64,000 nt of DNA. It comes from Flavobacteriaceae bacterium. Lineage in GTDB: Bacteria > Bacteroidota > Bacteroidia > Flavobacteriales > Weeksellaceae. The notes under the pieces were generated by a model. The model had not been told where the DNA came from. It ran no database searches and saw nothing but the letters and a program-made list of their open reading frames with translations. The translations under genes and the position numbers were made by a program. Below, in pieces: positions 9,683 to 18,348 of the stretch; positions within the stretch are counted from its first letter, which is position 1, and each line of letters opens with the position of its first letter. The stretch spans positions 118,548-182,547 of the forward strand of contig JAUNUH010000006.1 of assembly GCA_030538275.1 (NCBI GenBank), given 5' to 3'.

Positions 9683-10586
9683 ACTGAATTTCTTTTTGTA
9701 AAAAGTCTATCACTTTTTGCGTTTCTTGATAGTCAAACCAATTCACTTTTTCATCTTTTCTGTACCAGGTTAATTGACGCTTGGCAAATCTTCTTGTATT
9801 TTTTTTAATTTCTGAAATAGCAAATTCCAAAGAAATTTCTCCTTCTAAATATCTGAAAATTTCCTTGTAACCAACTGTTTGCAAGGCATTTAAATCACGA
9901 AACGCGCACAAAGCTTTCACTTCTTCTACCAATCCTGCATCCAGCATGGTATCCACTCTATGATTGATGCGGTCATATATAATTTGACGGTCTGCATCAA
10001 TTCCTATTTTTATCACATCAAAACTCCGTTGTGTAAGCGAATCAGCAAGATAAGACGAAAAAGTTCTATTTGTACTTCTTATGATTTCTAGGGCACGTAT
10101 TACACGTTGTGTATTTTCCAAATCCAAATTCGCCGCATAAACCGGGTCCTTATCTTTGAGTTCTTCTTGTAATTTTTGTATTCCGAATTGATGCAATTCA
10201 TTCATCAAATTATTTCTGACGGATTTATCTACTTCTGGAAAATCATTAAGACCTTCTGTAACAGCTTTTTCATACAATCCAGAGCCACCTGCCATAATCA
10301 AAACATCTTTTTCTTTGAAAAAATTTTGAATAAATTTCATGGCATCCCGTTCAAATTCTCCCACATTATATTCTTGCTCAATGCTTATATGTTGAATAAA
10401 ATGATGTTTAATTTGGGATAATTCTTCGTGGGACGGAACTGCTGTTCCTATTTTCATTTCTTTGAAAAATTGCCGACTGTCGCTTGATAGAATCTCTGTA
10501 TCAAATACTTTTGCTACTTCTATGGCCAATTGTGTTTTGCCGATTCCGGTGGGTCCTATGATGACAATCAGTTTTTTTTGTGACAT
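9669..10586 (-). CDS. miaA: tRNA dimethylallyltransferase
   Basis: A 305-residue MiaA, which transfers a dimethylallyl group to N6 of A37 in tRNAs reading U-starting codons. Seen are the P-loop GPTGIGKTQLA near residue 11, the substrate motif SSDSRQF, AGGSGLYEKA and the C-terminal RRFAKRQLTWYRKD. Length fits the family. It converges on the CsaA-like gene with a 14-base tail overlap, so neither gene has room for its own terminator. Upstream lies the terminator of the DUF1232 gene, so miaA probably has its own promoter. Confidence 0.97.
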   Translation of the reverse strand: MSQKKLIVIIGPTGIGKTQLAIEVAKVFDTEILSSDSRQFFKEMKIGTAVPSHEELSQIKHHFIQHISIEQEYNVGEFERDAMKFIQNFFKEKDVLIMAGGSGLYEKAVTEGLNDFPEVDKSVRNNLMNELHQFGIQKLQEELKDKDPVYAANLDLENTQRVIRALEIIRSTNRTFSSYLADSLTQRSFDVIKIGIDADRQIIYDRINHRVDTMLDAGLVEEVKALCAFRDLNALQTVGYKEIFRYLEGEISLEFAISEIKKNTRRFAKRQLTWYRKDEKVNWFDYQETQKVIDFLQKEIQSSQS

Positions 10587-10595
10587 TGATTTAAA

Positions 10596-10629
10596 TTAAA
10601 AATCCTGCAATGAGCGACATTACAGGATT
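10596..10629 (-). terminator. Rho-independent terminator after the DUF1232 gene
   Basis: Minus-strand hairpin with a 12-bp stem (AATCCTGTAATG pairing with CATTGCAGGATT, one G-T pair) and loop TCGCT, followed by a T-rich stretch. It separates the DUF1232 gene from miaA. Confidence 0.75.
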
Positions 10630-10650
10630 ATGTTTATTTTATAAGAAAAT

Positions 10651-10983
10651 TTATAAAAAGATAATTCCTTTTTGTTTTTGTTCCCATAACAAAAAGTTTT
10701 GAACTTCTTTGTTGATATATTTCAGTCCGAAAGCTAAAATCATCACATCGTCCATAAGTCCGATTACGGGAAACACAAAGTTTGGAATTAAGTCTATGGG
10801 CGAAATGACGTAAAGAATAGCAGCCAAACCAATATAAATATTTCTTTTTTGTTTTGCCTTGTACTCACCTTTTATCATTAAAGGAATCATGCGCAAAAAC
10901 GCGTCCATATTTTCTTTGGTAAAAAATTCAGTAAATCTGTCTTTGTTACGCCAAATGTTGTTGAGTAATAATAATCTGCTCAT
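10651..10983 (-). CDS. DUF1232 (YkvA-like) membrane protein
   Basis: A 110-residue protein with the DUF1232 core: YVISPIDLIPNFVFPVIGLMDD followed by a second hydrophobic segment. This small membrane-protein family has no firm function. The start is set at MSRLLLL (10983); an upstream ATG at 11016 would add 11 residues. The gene lies about 50 bases after the thioredoxin-like lipoprotein gene on the same strand and ends in a clear terminator, so it may be the last gene of that transcription unit. Confidence 0.85.
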   Translation of the reverse strand: MSRLLLLNNIWRNKDRFTEFFTKENMDAFLRMIPLMIKGEYKAKQKRNIYIGLAAILYVISPIDLIPNFVFPVIGLMDDVMILAFGLKYINKEVQNFLLWEQKQKGIIFL

Positions 10984-11034
10984 TGTAATTTTCTGGTTTT
11001 TACTTATTAAAGACAAATTCCATTCCAGAAATAA

Positions 11035-11643
11035 TTAATTCTCTGCCAATAGTTTATCAAGAAACTCATGTACACTCGGGGCATCCCAATTGGCTGCACC
11101 TACATCGTTGGTACGAATTTTCCCTTGTTTGTCCAATATAATTGTTGTAGGAAAACCTTTGGGCTTGATTTCTGTAGAAGCTGGCGTAGTCATGGTATAT
11201 ACAGGAAAAGTATATCCTTCTTTTTCTAGGTATGGAATATGTGCGCCTTGTCTTCTTTCGGTTGCAATCATCACAAATTTCACTTTTTCCCCATATTTAT
11301 CATATAGAGATTGGATGCTTGGCATTTCTATTCGACATGGTCCGCACCAACTTCCCCAGTGATTCACAAAAACAACCTGTCCATGAAGTTCGTTTAGGTT
11401 GATATCGGGTACTTGGTATCCTTGCAAACCCAAATTCATAAATTCTGGCGCAGCAGAAGTTACAGGAGCTGTAGTCTCTACAGTGATTTCTGAGGTTTGC
11501 GGAATTTCTTCTGTGCTTGTGATAGGACTTTGGGATGTTTCTTCTACAATAACCGATGTATTTTCTACTGTTTCGGTTTTGTTATTGCAAGACAAGAACC
11601 ACACACTGCCTATAGCAAGTAAAAATATTTTAATCTTCATCAA
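11035..11643 (-). CDS. TlpA-like thioredoxin-fold lipoprotein
   Basis: A 202-residue protein with a lipoprotein signal (hydrophobic segment ending FLSC, Cys19), then a Thr/Ser/Glu-rich linker of about 45 residues. The C-terminal thioredoxin domain has the active site WCGPC in NHWGSWCGPCRIEMP and the cis-proline region KGFPTTIILD. Members are periplasmic reductases used for cytochrome c maturation or for keeping surface proteins reduced. A second ATG one codon downstream is equally possible. The start overlaps the end of the upstream thioredoxin-like gene by 14 bases, which suggests translational coupling. Confidence 0.92.
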   Translation of the reverse strand: MMKIKIFLLAIGSVWFLSCNNKTETVENTSVIVEETSQSPITSTEEIPQTSEITVETTAPVTSAAPEFMNLGLQGYQVPDINLNELHGQVVFVNHWGSWCGPCRIEMPSIQSLYDKYGEKVKFVMIATERRQGAHIPYLEKEGYTFPVYTMTTPASTEIKPKGFPTTIILDKQGKIRTNDVGAANWDAPSVHEFLDKLLAEN

Positions 11644-12226
11644 TTTCTAATTTTGTAAGTAATTCTTCGATTATGGCGTTTCCTTTATCTTTATTATAAG
11701 CCTTTTGCAAATTTACTTTAAATTCATCAAAAGTAAAATCTCCAGCTTTATATTGTCTTAAAATTTGAGTACAAAACGCAGGTCTTGGCCCCCAAACAAA
11801 TTTTTCTTCTCCTGTATTCTTATCTACACCAATTACGATGGGAATTGATTTGGAATCATTTGTAAGATATTGATTCATAAGCTCTTCGTTTTGATCGCGA
11901 TAAACAATTTTTACATCTAATATCGGATTTGCTTCAGCTATTTTCACCACAACTGGAATGATTTGGGCCGCATCTGAACACCAACCTTCACTAATGATTA
12001 AAAAACTAATTGGATTCGTAAGATTTTGAATTCGATTTTCTAAATTTTCATTCAGTATCAATGTTTTATCTAGACGATTCATCCTTTGAAGATTCAGTTG
12101 GTAATATTCCTGCATATCTTCAGGAGCAGATTTAGCAGAAATTATTTCTTGGATATCACTCAAATACTGTTGGTAAGAAACAGCATTGTCGATATATTTT
12201 AAAAGATTTGTTTCAATTGTATTCAT
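11630..12226 (-). CDS. Thioredoxin-family protein with non-classical active site
   Basis: A 198-residue cytoplasmic-looking protein without a signal peptide. The thioredoxin-like part covers roughly residues 65-165: the strand FLIISEGWCSDAAQIIP occupies the place of WCGPC, so one cysteine remains and the second is Asp-Ala. SIPIVIGV supplies the cis-proline. Proteins of this Bacteroidota group are annotated as thioredoxin family, but a single active-site Cys rules out the usual dithiol chemistry unless another Cys takes part (one occurs in the segment PAFCTQ). It overlaps the TlpA-like lipoprotein gene by 14 bases and is probably co-translated with it. Confidence 0.85.
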   Translation of the reverse strand: MNTIETNLLKYIDNAVSYQQYLSDIQEIISAKSAPEDMQEYYQLNLQRMNRLDKTLILNENLENRIQNLTNPISFLIISEGWCSDAAQIIPVVVKIAEANPILDVKIVYRDQNEELMNQYLTNDSKSIPIVIGVDKNTGEEKFVWGPRPAFCTQILRQYKAGDFTFDEFKVNLQKAYNKDKGNAIIEELLTKLEIDED

Positions 12227-12294
12227 TTATTTCAAATTTAAATGCAAAAATAGGTAGAATAAATGGGTTTGTGTGTGATGAAAATTACACAAAA

Positions 12295-13605
12295 TCATCC
12301 GTTATTGGTTGGATAATGGTCGTCCCAATTTTTAACTTTTGGATTATTCAACAATCCTTCTGTTTTTGCAATTATCGTGGCCACTGTAGCATCTGAGGTA
12401 ATATTAACAACGGTGCGGCACATATCCAAAGGTCTGTCTATGGCAAAAATCAATGCCAGCCCAGCCTCTGGAATTCCTGCTTGTCCCAATACAATTACCA
12501 ACATTACCATTCCTGCGCTGGGAACTGCCGCAGACCCGATGGAGGCCAAAGTGGCAGTAATAATAATCATCAACTGGGTGGGTAAATCGAGATTCATACC
12601 GAATGCCTGGGCAATAAAAATAGCAGCTACAGATTGGTAAAGACTGGTTCCATCCATATTGATCGTTGCCCCCAATGGCAATACAAAGCTGGAAACTTCT
12701 TCATCTACACCTAGATGCTCGGTAACCCGTTCCATGGTTACTGGTAATGTGGCTGCACTGGAACTTGTAGAAAATGCGACGAGTTGCGCTGGTGCTATTG
12801 CTCTGAGAAAGGAAAAATAGCTGTTTTTTGTAATAAAAGTAACCAAAGATGAATAGAAAATAAGTATAAGAATTAACAAGCCTGCAATTACGGTAAATGC
12901 ATATACCAAGAGTGCTTGTAATACAGAAAAACTTGGGATTTCTACCAAAATGGCAGACAATAAAGCAAAAACTCCAATGGGCGCAAGTAACATTGTAATG
13001 TCTATGATTTTGAGAATCACTTCATTAAAGCCTACAAAAAATGAAGTTACAGGTTTTGCCTTCTCTTCTGGAATTAGAATAAGTCCGATTCCAATGAGAA
13101 TAGAAAAGAAAATAACTTGAAGCATTTTTCCATTATCGGTCAAAGCGCTAAAGAAATTATCGGGTACTATGTCCACAATCGGTTGCAACGGACCTTGCTC
13201 CTTTTGCATTTGTGCTTCTTGAATTTTGCTACCCGCATCTGTAGTGTATTGCGCCATTAATTGGTCGCGAGCGGCTTCGTCTATAAAATTTCCAGGCTTA
13301 ATTACATTGGCCAAAATCAATCCAACAGAAACAGCAAACATGGTGGTAACGAGATATAGAAAGATGGTTTTGCCTCCCATTTTAGATATTCTCGAAATAT
13401 CCTTCAATTCTGCAATACCTGTGATTAATGAAACAATAATCAATGGTACTGCAATCATTTTGAGCATATTAATAAAAACCGTTCCAAAAGGTTTTATCCA
13501 ATTTATAACAAATTGATTCCAATTCAATTCGGCAGCTATGAATCCAAAAATAATTCCTAGCACCATTCCAATCAGAATTTTCCAATGAAGATCTAGTTTT
13601 CTCAT
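12295..13605 (-). CDS. Dicarboxylate/amino acid:cation symporter (DAACS, GltP/DctA-like)
   Basis: A 436-residue inner-membrane symporter that takes up glutamate, aspartate or C4-dicarboxylates with Na+ or H+. Its hallmarks are clear: the serine-rich re-entrant loop AFSTSSSAATLPVT, the TM7 motif NMDGTSLYQ and the late segment DRPLDMCRTVVNITSDA that binds substrate and cation. The loop between the second and third helices is enlarged and charged (DEAARDQLMAQYTTDAGSK). The gene stands alone with room for its own promoter. Which substrate is carried cannot be told from sequence alone. Confidence 0.95.
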   Translation of the reverse strand: MRKLDLHWKILIGMVLGIIFGFIAAELNWNQFVINWIKPFGTVFINMLKMIAVPLIIVSLITGIAELKDISRISKMGGKTIFLYLVTTMFAVSVGLILANVIKPGNFIDEAARDQLMAQYTTDAGSKIQEAQMQKEQGPLQPIVDIVPDNFFSALTDNGKMLQVIFFSILIGIGLILIPEEKAKPVTSFFVGFNEVILKIIDITMLLAPIGVFALLSAILVEIPSFSVLQALLVYAFTVIAGLLILILIFYSSLVTFITKNSYFSFLRAIAPAQLVAFSTSSSAATLPVTMERVTEHLGVDEEVSSFVLPLGATINMDGTSLYQSVAAIFIAQAFGMNLDLPTQLMIIITATLASIGSAAVPSAGMVMLVIVLGQAGIPEAGLALIFAIDRPLDMCRTVVNITSDATVATIIAKTEGLLNNPKVKNWDDHYPTNNG

Positions 13606-13681
13606 AAAGAAAAATTTTTTAAATATATAAAAATTTTGAAGAATTCGACTTAAGTCAGCTTAGATCAAAATGGATATATTT

Positions 13682-14314
13682 TTATTTGAAAGTTACCATT
13701 TCATGTAATGGATTTCTTACTTTTTCCATTTTTGCGTATTTGTCATCGTCTGCTCTATATCCTATTGGAAGCATAAGAACCGAGCGCAATTTTTCCTTTT
13801 CTAATTCCAATATTTCATCTACGAGCTTGGCGTTGAAACCCTCCATCGGACAAGAATCCACACCTAAAATGGCGCAACTTGTAAGTAAATTCCCCAATAC
13901 AATATAGACTTGATGCGCCAACCATTTGGTTTTTCGGTCTTCATCCATCGTAGAAATAAAGTTGCGACAAGATTGTTCATATTTTATCAAAGCACCTGTT
14001 TCCAAACCTCTTACGCGCTCCATATGTCGCACATATTCAGAAATAAACGCCTCATCTACATCTGTTCTATGGCACAAAATTAATAAATGACTACATGTTT
14101 GAATATTTTCTTGATTGAAGGTAGAAGATTTTAATTTTTCTAAATGATTCTGAACCACCACAATATGGTAGGGTTGCGCGCCCAGAGAGGTTGCAGTGAG
14201 ATTGGCAGCATTCAATATCACATTCAATAATTCATCAGAAATCTTTTTTTCTGGATTAAATTTTTTCACCGCATATCGCCATTCCAAGGCAGAAATCAAA
14301 GATTCGTTTATCAT
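13682..14314 (-). CDS. NAD(P)H-dependent nitroreductase family protein
   Basis: A 210-residue FMN-dependent enzyme of the nitroreductase family (NfsB/oxidoreductase type). Recognisable are ALEWRYAVKKFNPEK at the N-terminus, the loop NLTATSLGAQPYHIVVV and the C-terminal part SCPMEGFNAKLVDEIL with LPIGYRADDD, which together line the FMN and nicotinamide sites. Natural substrates may be quinones, flavins or nitroaromatics. It is flanked by other minus-strand genes at 50-80 bases, so an operon is possible but not shown. Confidence 0.93.
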   Translation of the reverse strand: MINESLISALEWRYAVKKFNPEKKISDELLNVILNAANLTATSLGAQPYHIVVVQNHLEKLKSSTFNQENIQTCSHLLILCHRTDVDEAFISEYVRHMERVRGLETGALIKYEQSCRNFISTMDEDRKTKWLAHQVYIVLGNLLTSCAILGVDSCPMEGFNAKLVDEILELEKEKLRSVLMLPIGYRADDDKYAKMEKVRNPLHEMVTFK

Positions 14315-14368
14315 AATTTCAAAAATACGAATTAGAAATAGGTTTATTAAAATTTTGATTCAAAGTTG

Positions 14369-14947
14369 TTATTTAGATGAAACTTTGGGCAAATTTATCC
14401 CAAATTCTACAAAAAACACTTCATGACCACGATTGAGCTGATACAAATTTGCGTTTGAAACATGCATAATGCCAATATCTGCAAAAGTAGAGATACTTTT
14501 CATCTTGAAATTCAATCCGAGGCTTAATTTCTCGGTCATAAAGACACCTTTCGCCAATCGTTGATAATATCCAGATTGATATCCAGCGCCGAGCAGCAGC
14601 TTGGTATGTGCAGACCATTGTTGAAAAGGCATTTCCAGCTTAATGCCACTGTACAAAATCCCACGAAAAGTATTTTGTTGATAATTTTCTGCCAAAAATT
14701 CATAATTTCCAAAATATATCTGCGGTTGAATCATCCAAAACTTTTGAATTTGGTCTTCTTCATTTTTTTTCCAAGCCAAGTTTTTGGCGGCAAATATTCC
14801 AAATTCAGTGTTTTTGTAGTTGTAATAACTTTGATCGTTTTGCCTGAAAATATCACTGCTACCGTAGTTTATCCCTATTTCGAGTGAATTTTGTGCCGAT
14901 AATACATTTATACTTAAAAAAAAGAAGAATATTACTTTTTCAATCAT
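14369..14947 (-). CDS. PagL-like lipid A 3-O-deacylase (acyloxyacyl hydrolase)
   Basis: A 192-residue protein with a signal peptide (MIEKVIFFFFLSINVLSAQ) and alternating beta strands expected of a small outer-membrane barrel. Near the C-terminus, residues 162-176 read HVSNANLYQLNRGHE. The spacing His162, Ser164, Glu176 (0, +2, +14) equals that of the Pseudomonas PagL catalytic residues His126, Ser128 and Glu140. PagL removes the 3-O acyl chain of lipid A. The ATG at 14947 is chosen because it starts the signal peptide; it overlaps the end of the upstream yihY-like gene by 8 bases, suggesting coupling. Confidence 0.85.
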   Translation of the reverse strand: MIEKVIFFFFLSINVLSAQNSLEIGINYGSSDIFRQNDQSYYNYKNTEFGIFAAKNLAWKKNEEDQIQKFWMIQPQIYFGNYEFLAENYQQNTFRGILYSGIKLEMPFQQWSAHTKLLLGAGYQSGYYQRLAKGVFMTEKLSLGLNFKMKSISTFADIGIMHVSNANLYQLNRGHEVFFVEFGINLPKVSSK

Positions 14948-15896
14948 TTTGCGTTTGCTCGGGATGTTGAGCTGGCAAAATTGCAACATTTTTTTCTTCT
15001 TCTGTTACTTTTAAATAAACTGCATTGTCATTGGGCGGAATTCCATTGTAATATTTTTCTGCATAAACTTGGGTGAATTCAGCCCCTAAATACAAAATAA
15101 CAGACGTATAATATACCCAAACCAACAATGCTATGACCGAACCTGCAGAGCCAAAATTCAATCCAGGCTTGAACTGCATGAGATAATACGAAATTATATA
15201 TTGTCCGATTATAAATAAAATAGTAGTGAAAATGGCACCTGCAATAGCCGGTTTCCATTTGAGTTTTACATCAGGCAAAATCTTGAAAATCAATGCAAAT
15301 ATGAATGCAGAAACGATGAATCCTATACCTTTATTCGCTAAATAAAAAACCACCTCATTCGTAGCATCATAATGGGGTAAAAGTCTCTCGATATAGTTTC
15401 CAAAACTTCGTAAAATCGTATTTATCAACATAGAAACCAACAAAATAAAAGCTAAGGACACAATTATAGAAAACGATAAAATCCGGTCTTTTATGATTTT
15501 CAACCAGCCGTGTTTGGGTTTGGCTTTTACTTGCCAAATAAAATTCAAGCTATCTTGAATTTCAGCAAAAACGGCTGTGGAGGCAACAAACAAAACTACC
15601 AATCCAGAAATCAAGGCGATATCGCTTTTGCCCGTGAGTGAGGAGTTCAGAACAAATCGCTGAATTTCATGTGCCAAATCACTTCCGATAAGTTCATTTA
15701 ATTCTGCGTAAACTTGATTTTCAATTGCATCTTTTTTGTAAATAATACTCGCTACCGATATGATAATCATCAGTATAGGCGAAATTGCCAAAACAGTATA
15801 ATAGGCCAAAGCGGCACTTAATTTGAAGATTCTATCTTCGAAAAATGCTTTAAAAGTTGCAGATGCAATATCTTTAATGTCTGTCCAAATTTTCAC
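14940..15896 (-). CDS. YihY/virulence factor BrkB family membrane protein
   Basis: A 318-residue integral membrane protein with about six helices. Family features are LSAALAYYTVLAISPIL near the N-terminus, GSAGSVIALLVWVYYTSVILYLGAEFTQVYAEKY near the end and a charged, probably cytoplasmic tail. Members were once misnamed ribonuclease BN; no RNase activity is expected and the function is unknown. The downstream PagL-like gene begins inside its last codons, so the two are likely one envelope-related transcript. Confidence 0.93.
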   Translation of the reverse strand: MKIWTDIKDIASATFKAFFEDRIFKLSAALAYYTVLAISPILMIIISVASIIYKKDAIENQVYAELNELIGSDLAHEIQRFVLNSSLTGKSDIALISGLVVLFVASTAVFAEIQDSLNFIWQVKAKPKHGWLKIIKDRILSFSIIVSLAFILLVSMLINTILRSFGNYIERLLPHYDATNEVVFYLANKGIGFIVSAFIFALIFKILPDVKLKWKPAIAGAIFTTILFIIGQYIISYYLMQFKPGLNFGSAGSVIALLVWVYYTSVILYLGAEFTQVYAEKYYNGIPPNDNAVYLKVTEEEKNVAILPAQHPEQTQND

Positions 15897-15990
15897 GGAA
15901 GTAATTTATCAAAATTTATGCAAATTTGTTCAAGAAAATAATTACCCTATTGAATTTGAATTTATTACTTTTATGCTTTGAATATTTTTT

Positions 15991-16551
15991 ATGAAATTTA
16001 TTAAATTCCTTTTGTTTTTACTTTTAATTTTTGCGCAATGTAAAAAAGAAAATACTTTAAATTTAGAAAATTCAGAAGTGCAAAAAGTTCCAGAAAACAA
16101 GGATAATTCCGCAGATGACAATTTTATCGTTTCAGCGGATTCTGTTGCAGGCGCATGGTTTAGTAGCGTAGTTCCAGAAGGATTCAAGGCAAAAAGCTCT
16201 TTTCCCTCTTCTACTTCTGTAGGGGAATATGACAGTTATTTTTATATTTCACCAGATGAAAAAGTTCAATTTTATGTGTTTTCACCACAATGGACTGGCA
16301 GCCCGAACGATATTATTTTTCCCAACGAAAAAATCAAGGTGAATGAAATACAAAATCCCGATGGTTCTATCACCAGAGAATGGACGCTAGAAGCCAATCG
16401 GCAAACACCTTACATTCGCTCTTTTACAGAAACCAAATCAGAGAATACAATTTTGATTACGGGATTTTATTACAAAGACCAAGCTGCTTATGAAGCCTAT
16501 AAATCAGATTATGAGCATTTTATAAATTCGATTCAACAATATTCTGATTAA
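15991..16551 (+). CDS. Lipoprotein of unknown function
   Basis: A 186-residue protein that starts with MKFIKFLLFLLLIFAQC; the Cys at residue 17 follows a lipobox-like FAQ, so it should be lipid-anchored and exported. After a short polar linker rich in Asn and Glu comes a compact domain with many aromatic residues (YFYISPDEKVQFYVFSPQW). I do not recognise the family. It diverges from the yihY-like gene and precedes fabG by about 40 bases. Confidence 0.8.
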   Translation: MKFIKFLLFLLLIFAQCKKENTLNLENSEVQKVPENKDNSADDNFIVSADSVAGAWFSSVVPEGFKAKSSFPSSTSVGEYDSYFYISPDEKVQFYVFSPQWTGSPNDIIFPNEKIKVNEIQNPDGSITREWTLEANRQTPYIRSFTETKSENTILITGFYYKDQAAYEAYKSDYEHFINSIQQYSD

Positions 16552-16593
16552 TATATAAATTTTGGTATATTTACTTATAAACAATACAAATAC

Positions 16594-17331
16594 ATGAAAC
16601 TATTAGAAGGAAAAGTTGCCATCATTACGGGTGCTACACGTGGCATAGGAAAAGGAATTTTGGAATCTTTTGTACAACATGGTGCTCGGGTGGCTTTCAC
16701 CTACGCCTCGTCGGTAGAATCTGCCCAAGCGCTTGAAAAAGAATATGAAGGCAGTGTGCTTGGATTCCAGTCGGATGCATCTGATTATGAGGCTGCACAG
16801 CAACTTGTAGAAGATGTAATCCAGGCTTTTGGGCAAATAGATATCGTGGTGAATAATGCCGGAATTACGAAAGATAATTTGCTTATGCGTATGAATTATG
16901 AAGATTGGCAAAAAGTGATTCAGGTAAATCTGGATTCTGCATTTAATCTTACCAAAGCTGTACTGCGTCCTATGTTGAAACAAAGAAAAGGTTCCATCAT
17001 CAATATGAGTTCGATTGTGGGAATTACAGGAAATGCGGGGCAAGCCAATTATGCTGCTTCTAAAGCCGGGTTGATAGGTTTTTCTAAATCTGTAGCGCAA
17101 GAATTGGGTTCTAGAAATATTCGATGTAATGTGATTGCACCTGGATTTATAGAAACTGAAATGACCGCCAAACTCGATGAAAAAGTCGTTGAAGAATGGC
17201 GAAATAATATTCCGCTCAAACGTGGCGGGTCACCAGAAGATATAGCCAACGCCTGTCTTTTTCTAGGATCTGATTTGTCGTCTTATATCACCGGCCAAGT
17301 GCTGAGTGTGGACGGTGGAATGCATATGTAA
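16594..17331 (+). CDS. fabG: 3-oxoacyl-[acyl-carrier-protein] reductase
   Basis: A 245-residue short-chain dehydrogenase that reduces 3-oxoacyl-ACP with NADPH in fatty acid elongation. It has TGATRGIG for the cofactor, the NNAG motif, catalytic Ser in NMSSIVG and the YAASK pair, and the ending ITGQVLSVDGGMHM that is typical of FabG. Length and ending match FabG better than other SDRs. It is convergent with holA, only 9 bases apart. No other fab genes lie nearby. Confidence 0.95.
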   Translation: MKLLEGKVAIITGATRGIGKGILESFVQHGARVAFTYASSVESAQALEKEYEGSVLGFQSDASDYEAAQQLVEDVIQAFGQIDIVVNNAGITKDNLLMRMNYEDWQKVIQVNLDSAFNLTKAVLRPMLKQRKGSIINMSSIVGITGNAGQANYAASKAGLIGFSKSVAQELGSRNIRCNVIAPGFIETEMTAKLDEKVVEEWRNNIPLKRGGSPEDIANACLFLGSDLSSYITGQVLSVDGGMHM

Positions 17332-17340
17332 AGGTTAATT

Positions 17341-18348
17341 TTAATTAAAAATTTTAAAAAGGAGTTCGCGCATTAATTCCTCTTCAGAGACGCTGGAAGT
17401 TGCGCCAACTCCTTTGCTTTTGATATCTGCTTCGCGCAAATAACCTATAATGGCGGTAACTTTTTTGAGTGGGAAAATTCGTGCTGAATTCAAATATTCA
17501 TCATAAAAATAGGGATTCACGCCTAAGGCAGAACTCGCTGCGGACCTGGATTTATCTTGTAGCGTGTGAAAAATCATCACTTTTGAAAAAAAGTTGAATA
17601 ATATACCAAGCGTCATATAAATTGAATTGTTTTTGGGATTTTGGCCAAAATACTTGATGATTTCAAAACTTTGTTTAAAATTCCCCTGCGAAATAGCCTT
17701 GGTAAGTTCAAAATTATTGTAATCTTTACTGATTCCTATATGTTTTTCGACAAGTTCTGGCGTAATTTGTTTTGTATCTTTTAAAACAATTTCGAGTTTT
17801 TCAATTTCATTATGAATTCTGGCTAAATTATTTCCAATATTTTCTGCCAGTAAATTTTGCGCCTTTACATCAATTTGTAAGCCCTTGGATTTTACCAAAT
17901 TATGAATATAGCCTGGAATCTTGTCTTCATATATTTTGGCTGATTCTGTAAAGACGAAATTTTTTTTGATTGTTTTTATAGCTGAATTTCGACCATCTGG
18001 TTTGCCATATTTATAATTGAATACCAATATGGTAGAAGATAAAGGATTTTTCACATAAGCATCCAAATCATTTATTTGCTTACTCAAATGCTGAGCTTCC
18101 TTAACAATAATCAATTGATAATCAGACATCATAGGAAACTGTCTGGCTTGTAATAATATTTCCTTCATGCTGGTTTCATTCGCATATATAATATGCTCAT
18201 TAAATGCTTTATCTTCTTCTGATAAAACATTCTGAAGTAATTCTTCTGTAAGAGCATCCATAAAAAAAGTCTCTTCGCCTGAAAAGAAATACAGCGGAGA
18301 AAACTTTTTGTTTTTAATATCTTTGCGTATGGATTCAAATTCTGTCAT
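17341..18348 (-). CDS. holA: DNA polymerase III subunit delta
   Basis: A 335-residue clamp-loader subunit that opens the sliding clamp. The N-terminal segment FSPLYFFSGEETFFMDALTEEL holds the clamp-interacting region; the following AAA+-like domains contain YQLIIVKEAQHL and the helical collar domain with ELTKAISQG. It has no functional Walker A, as expected for delta. The start at 18348 fits the family, and its first 20 bases overlap the opposite-strand gene starting at 18329. Confidence 0.93.
   Translation of the reverse strand: MTEFESIRKDIKNKKFSPLYFFSGEETFFMDALTEELLQNVLSEEDKAFNEHIIYANETSMKEILLQARQFPMMSDYQLIIVKEAQHLSKQINDLDAYVKNPLSSTILVFNYKYGKPDGRNSAIKTIKKNFVFTESAKIYEDKIPGYIHNLVKSKGLQIDVKAQNLLAENIGNNLARIHNEIEKLEIVLKDTKQITPELVEKHIGISKDYNNFELTKAISQGNFKQSFEIIKYFGQNPKNNSIYMTLGILFNFFSKVMIFHTLQDKSRSAASSALGVNPYFYDEYLNSARIFPLKKVTAIIGYLREADIKSKGVGATSSVSEEELMRELLFKIFN

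Noticed and set aside
14940..15896. Ribonuclease BN
   Set aside because: This is the old misnaming of the YihY/BrkB membrane family; no nuclease motif is present.
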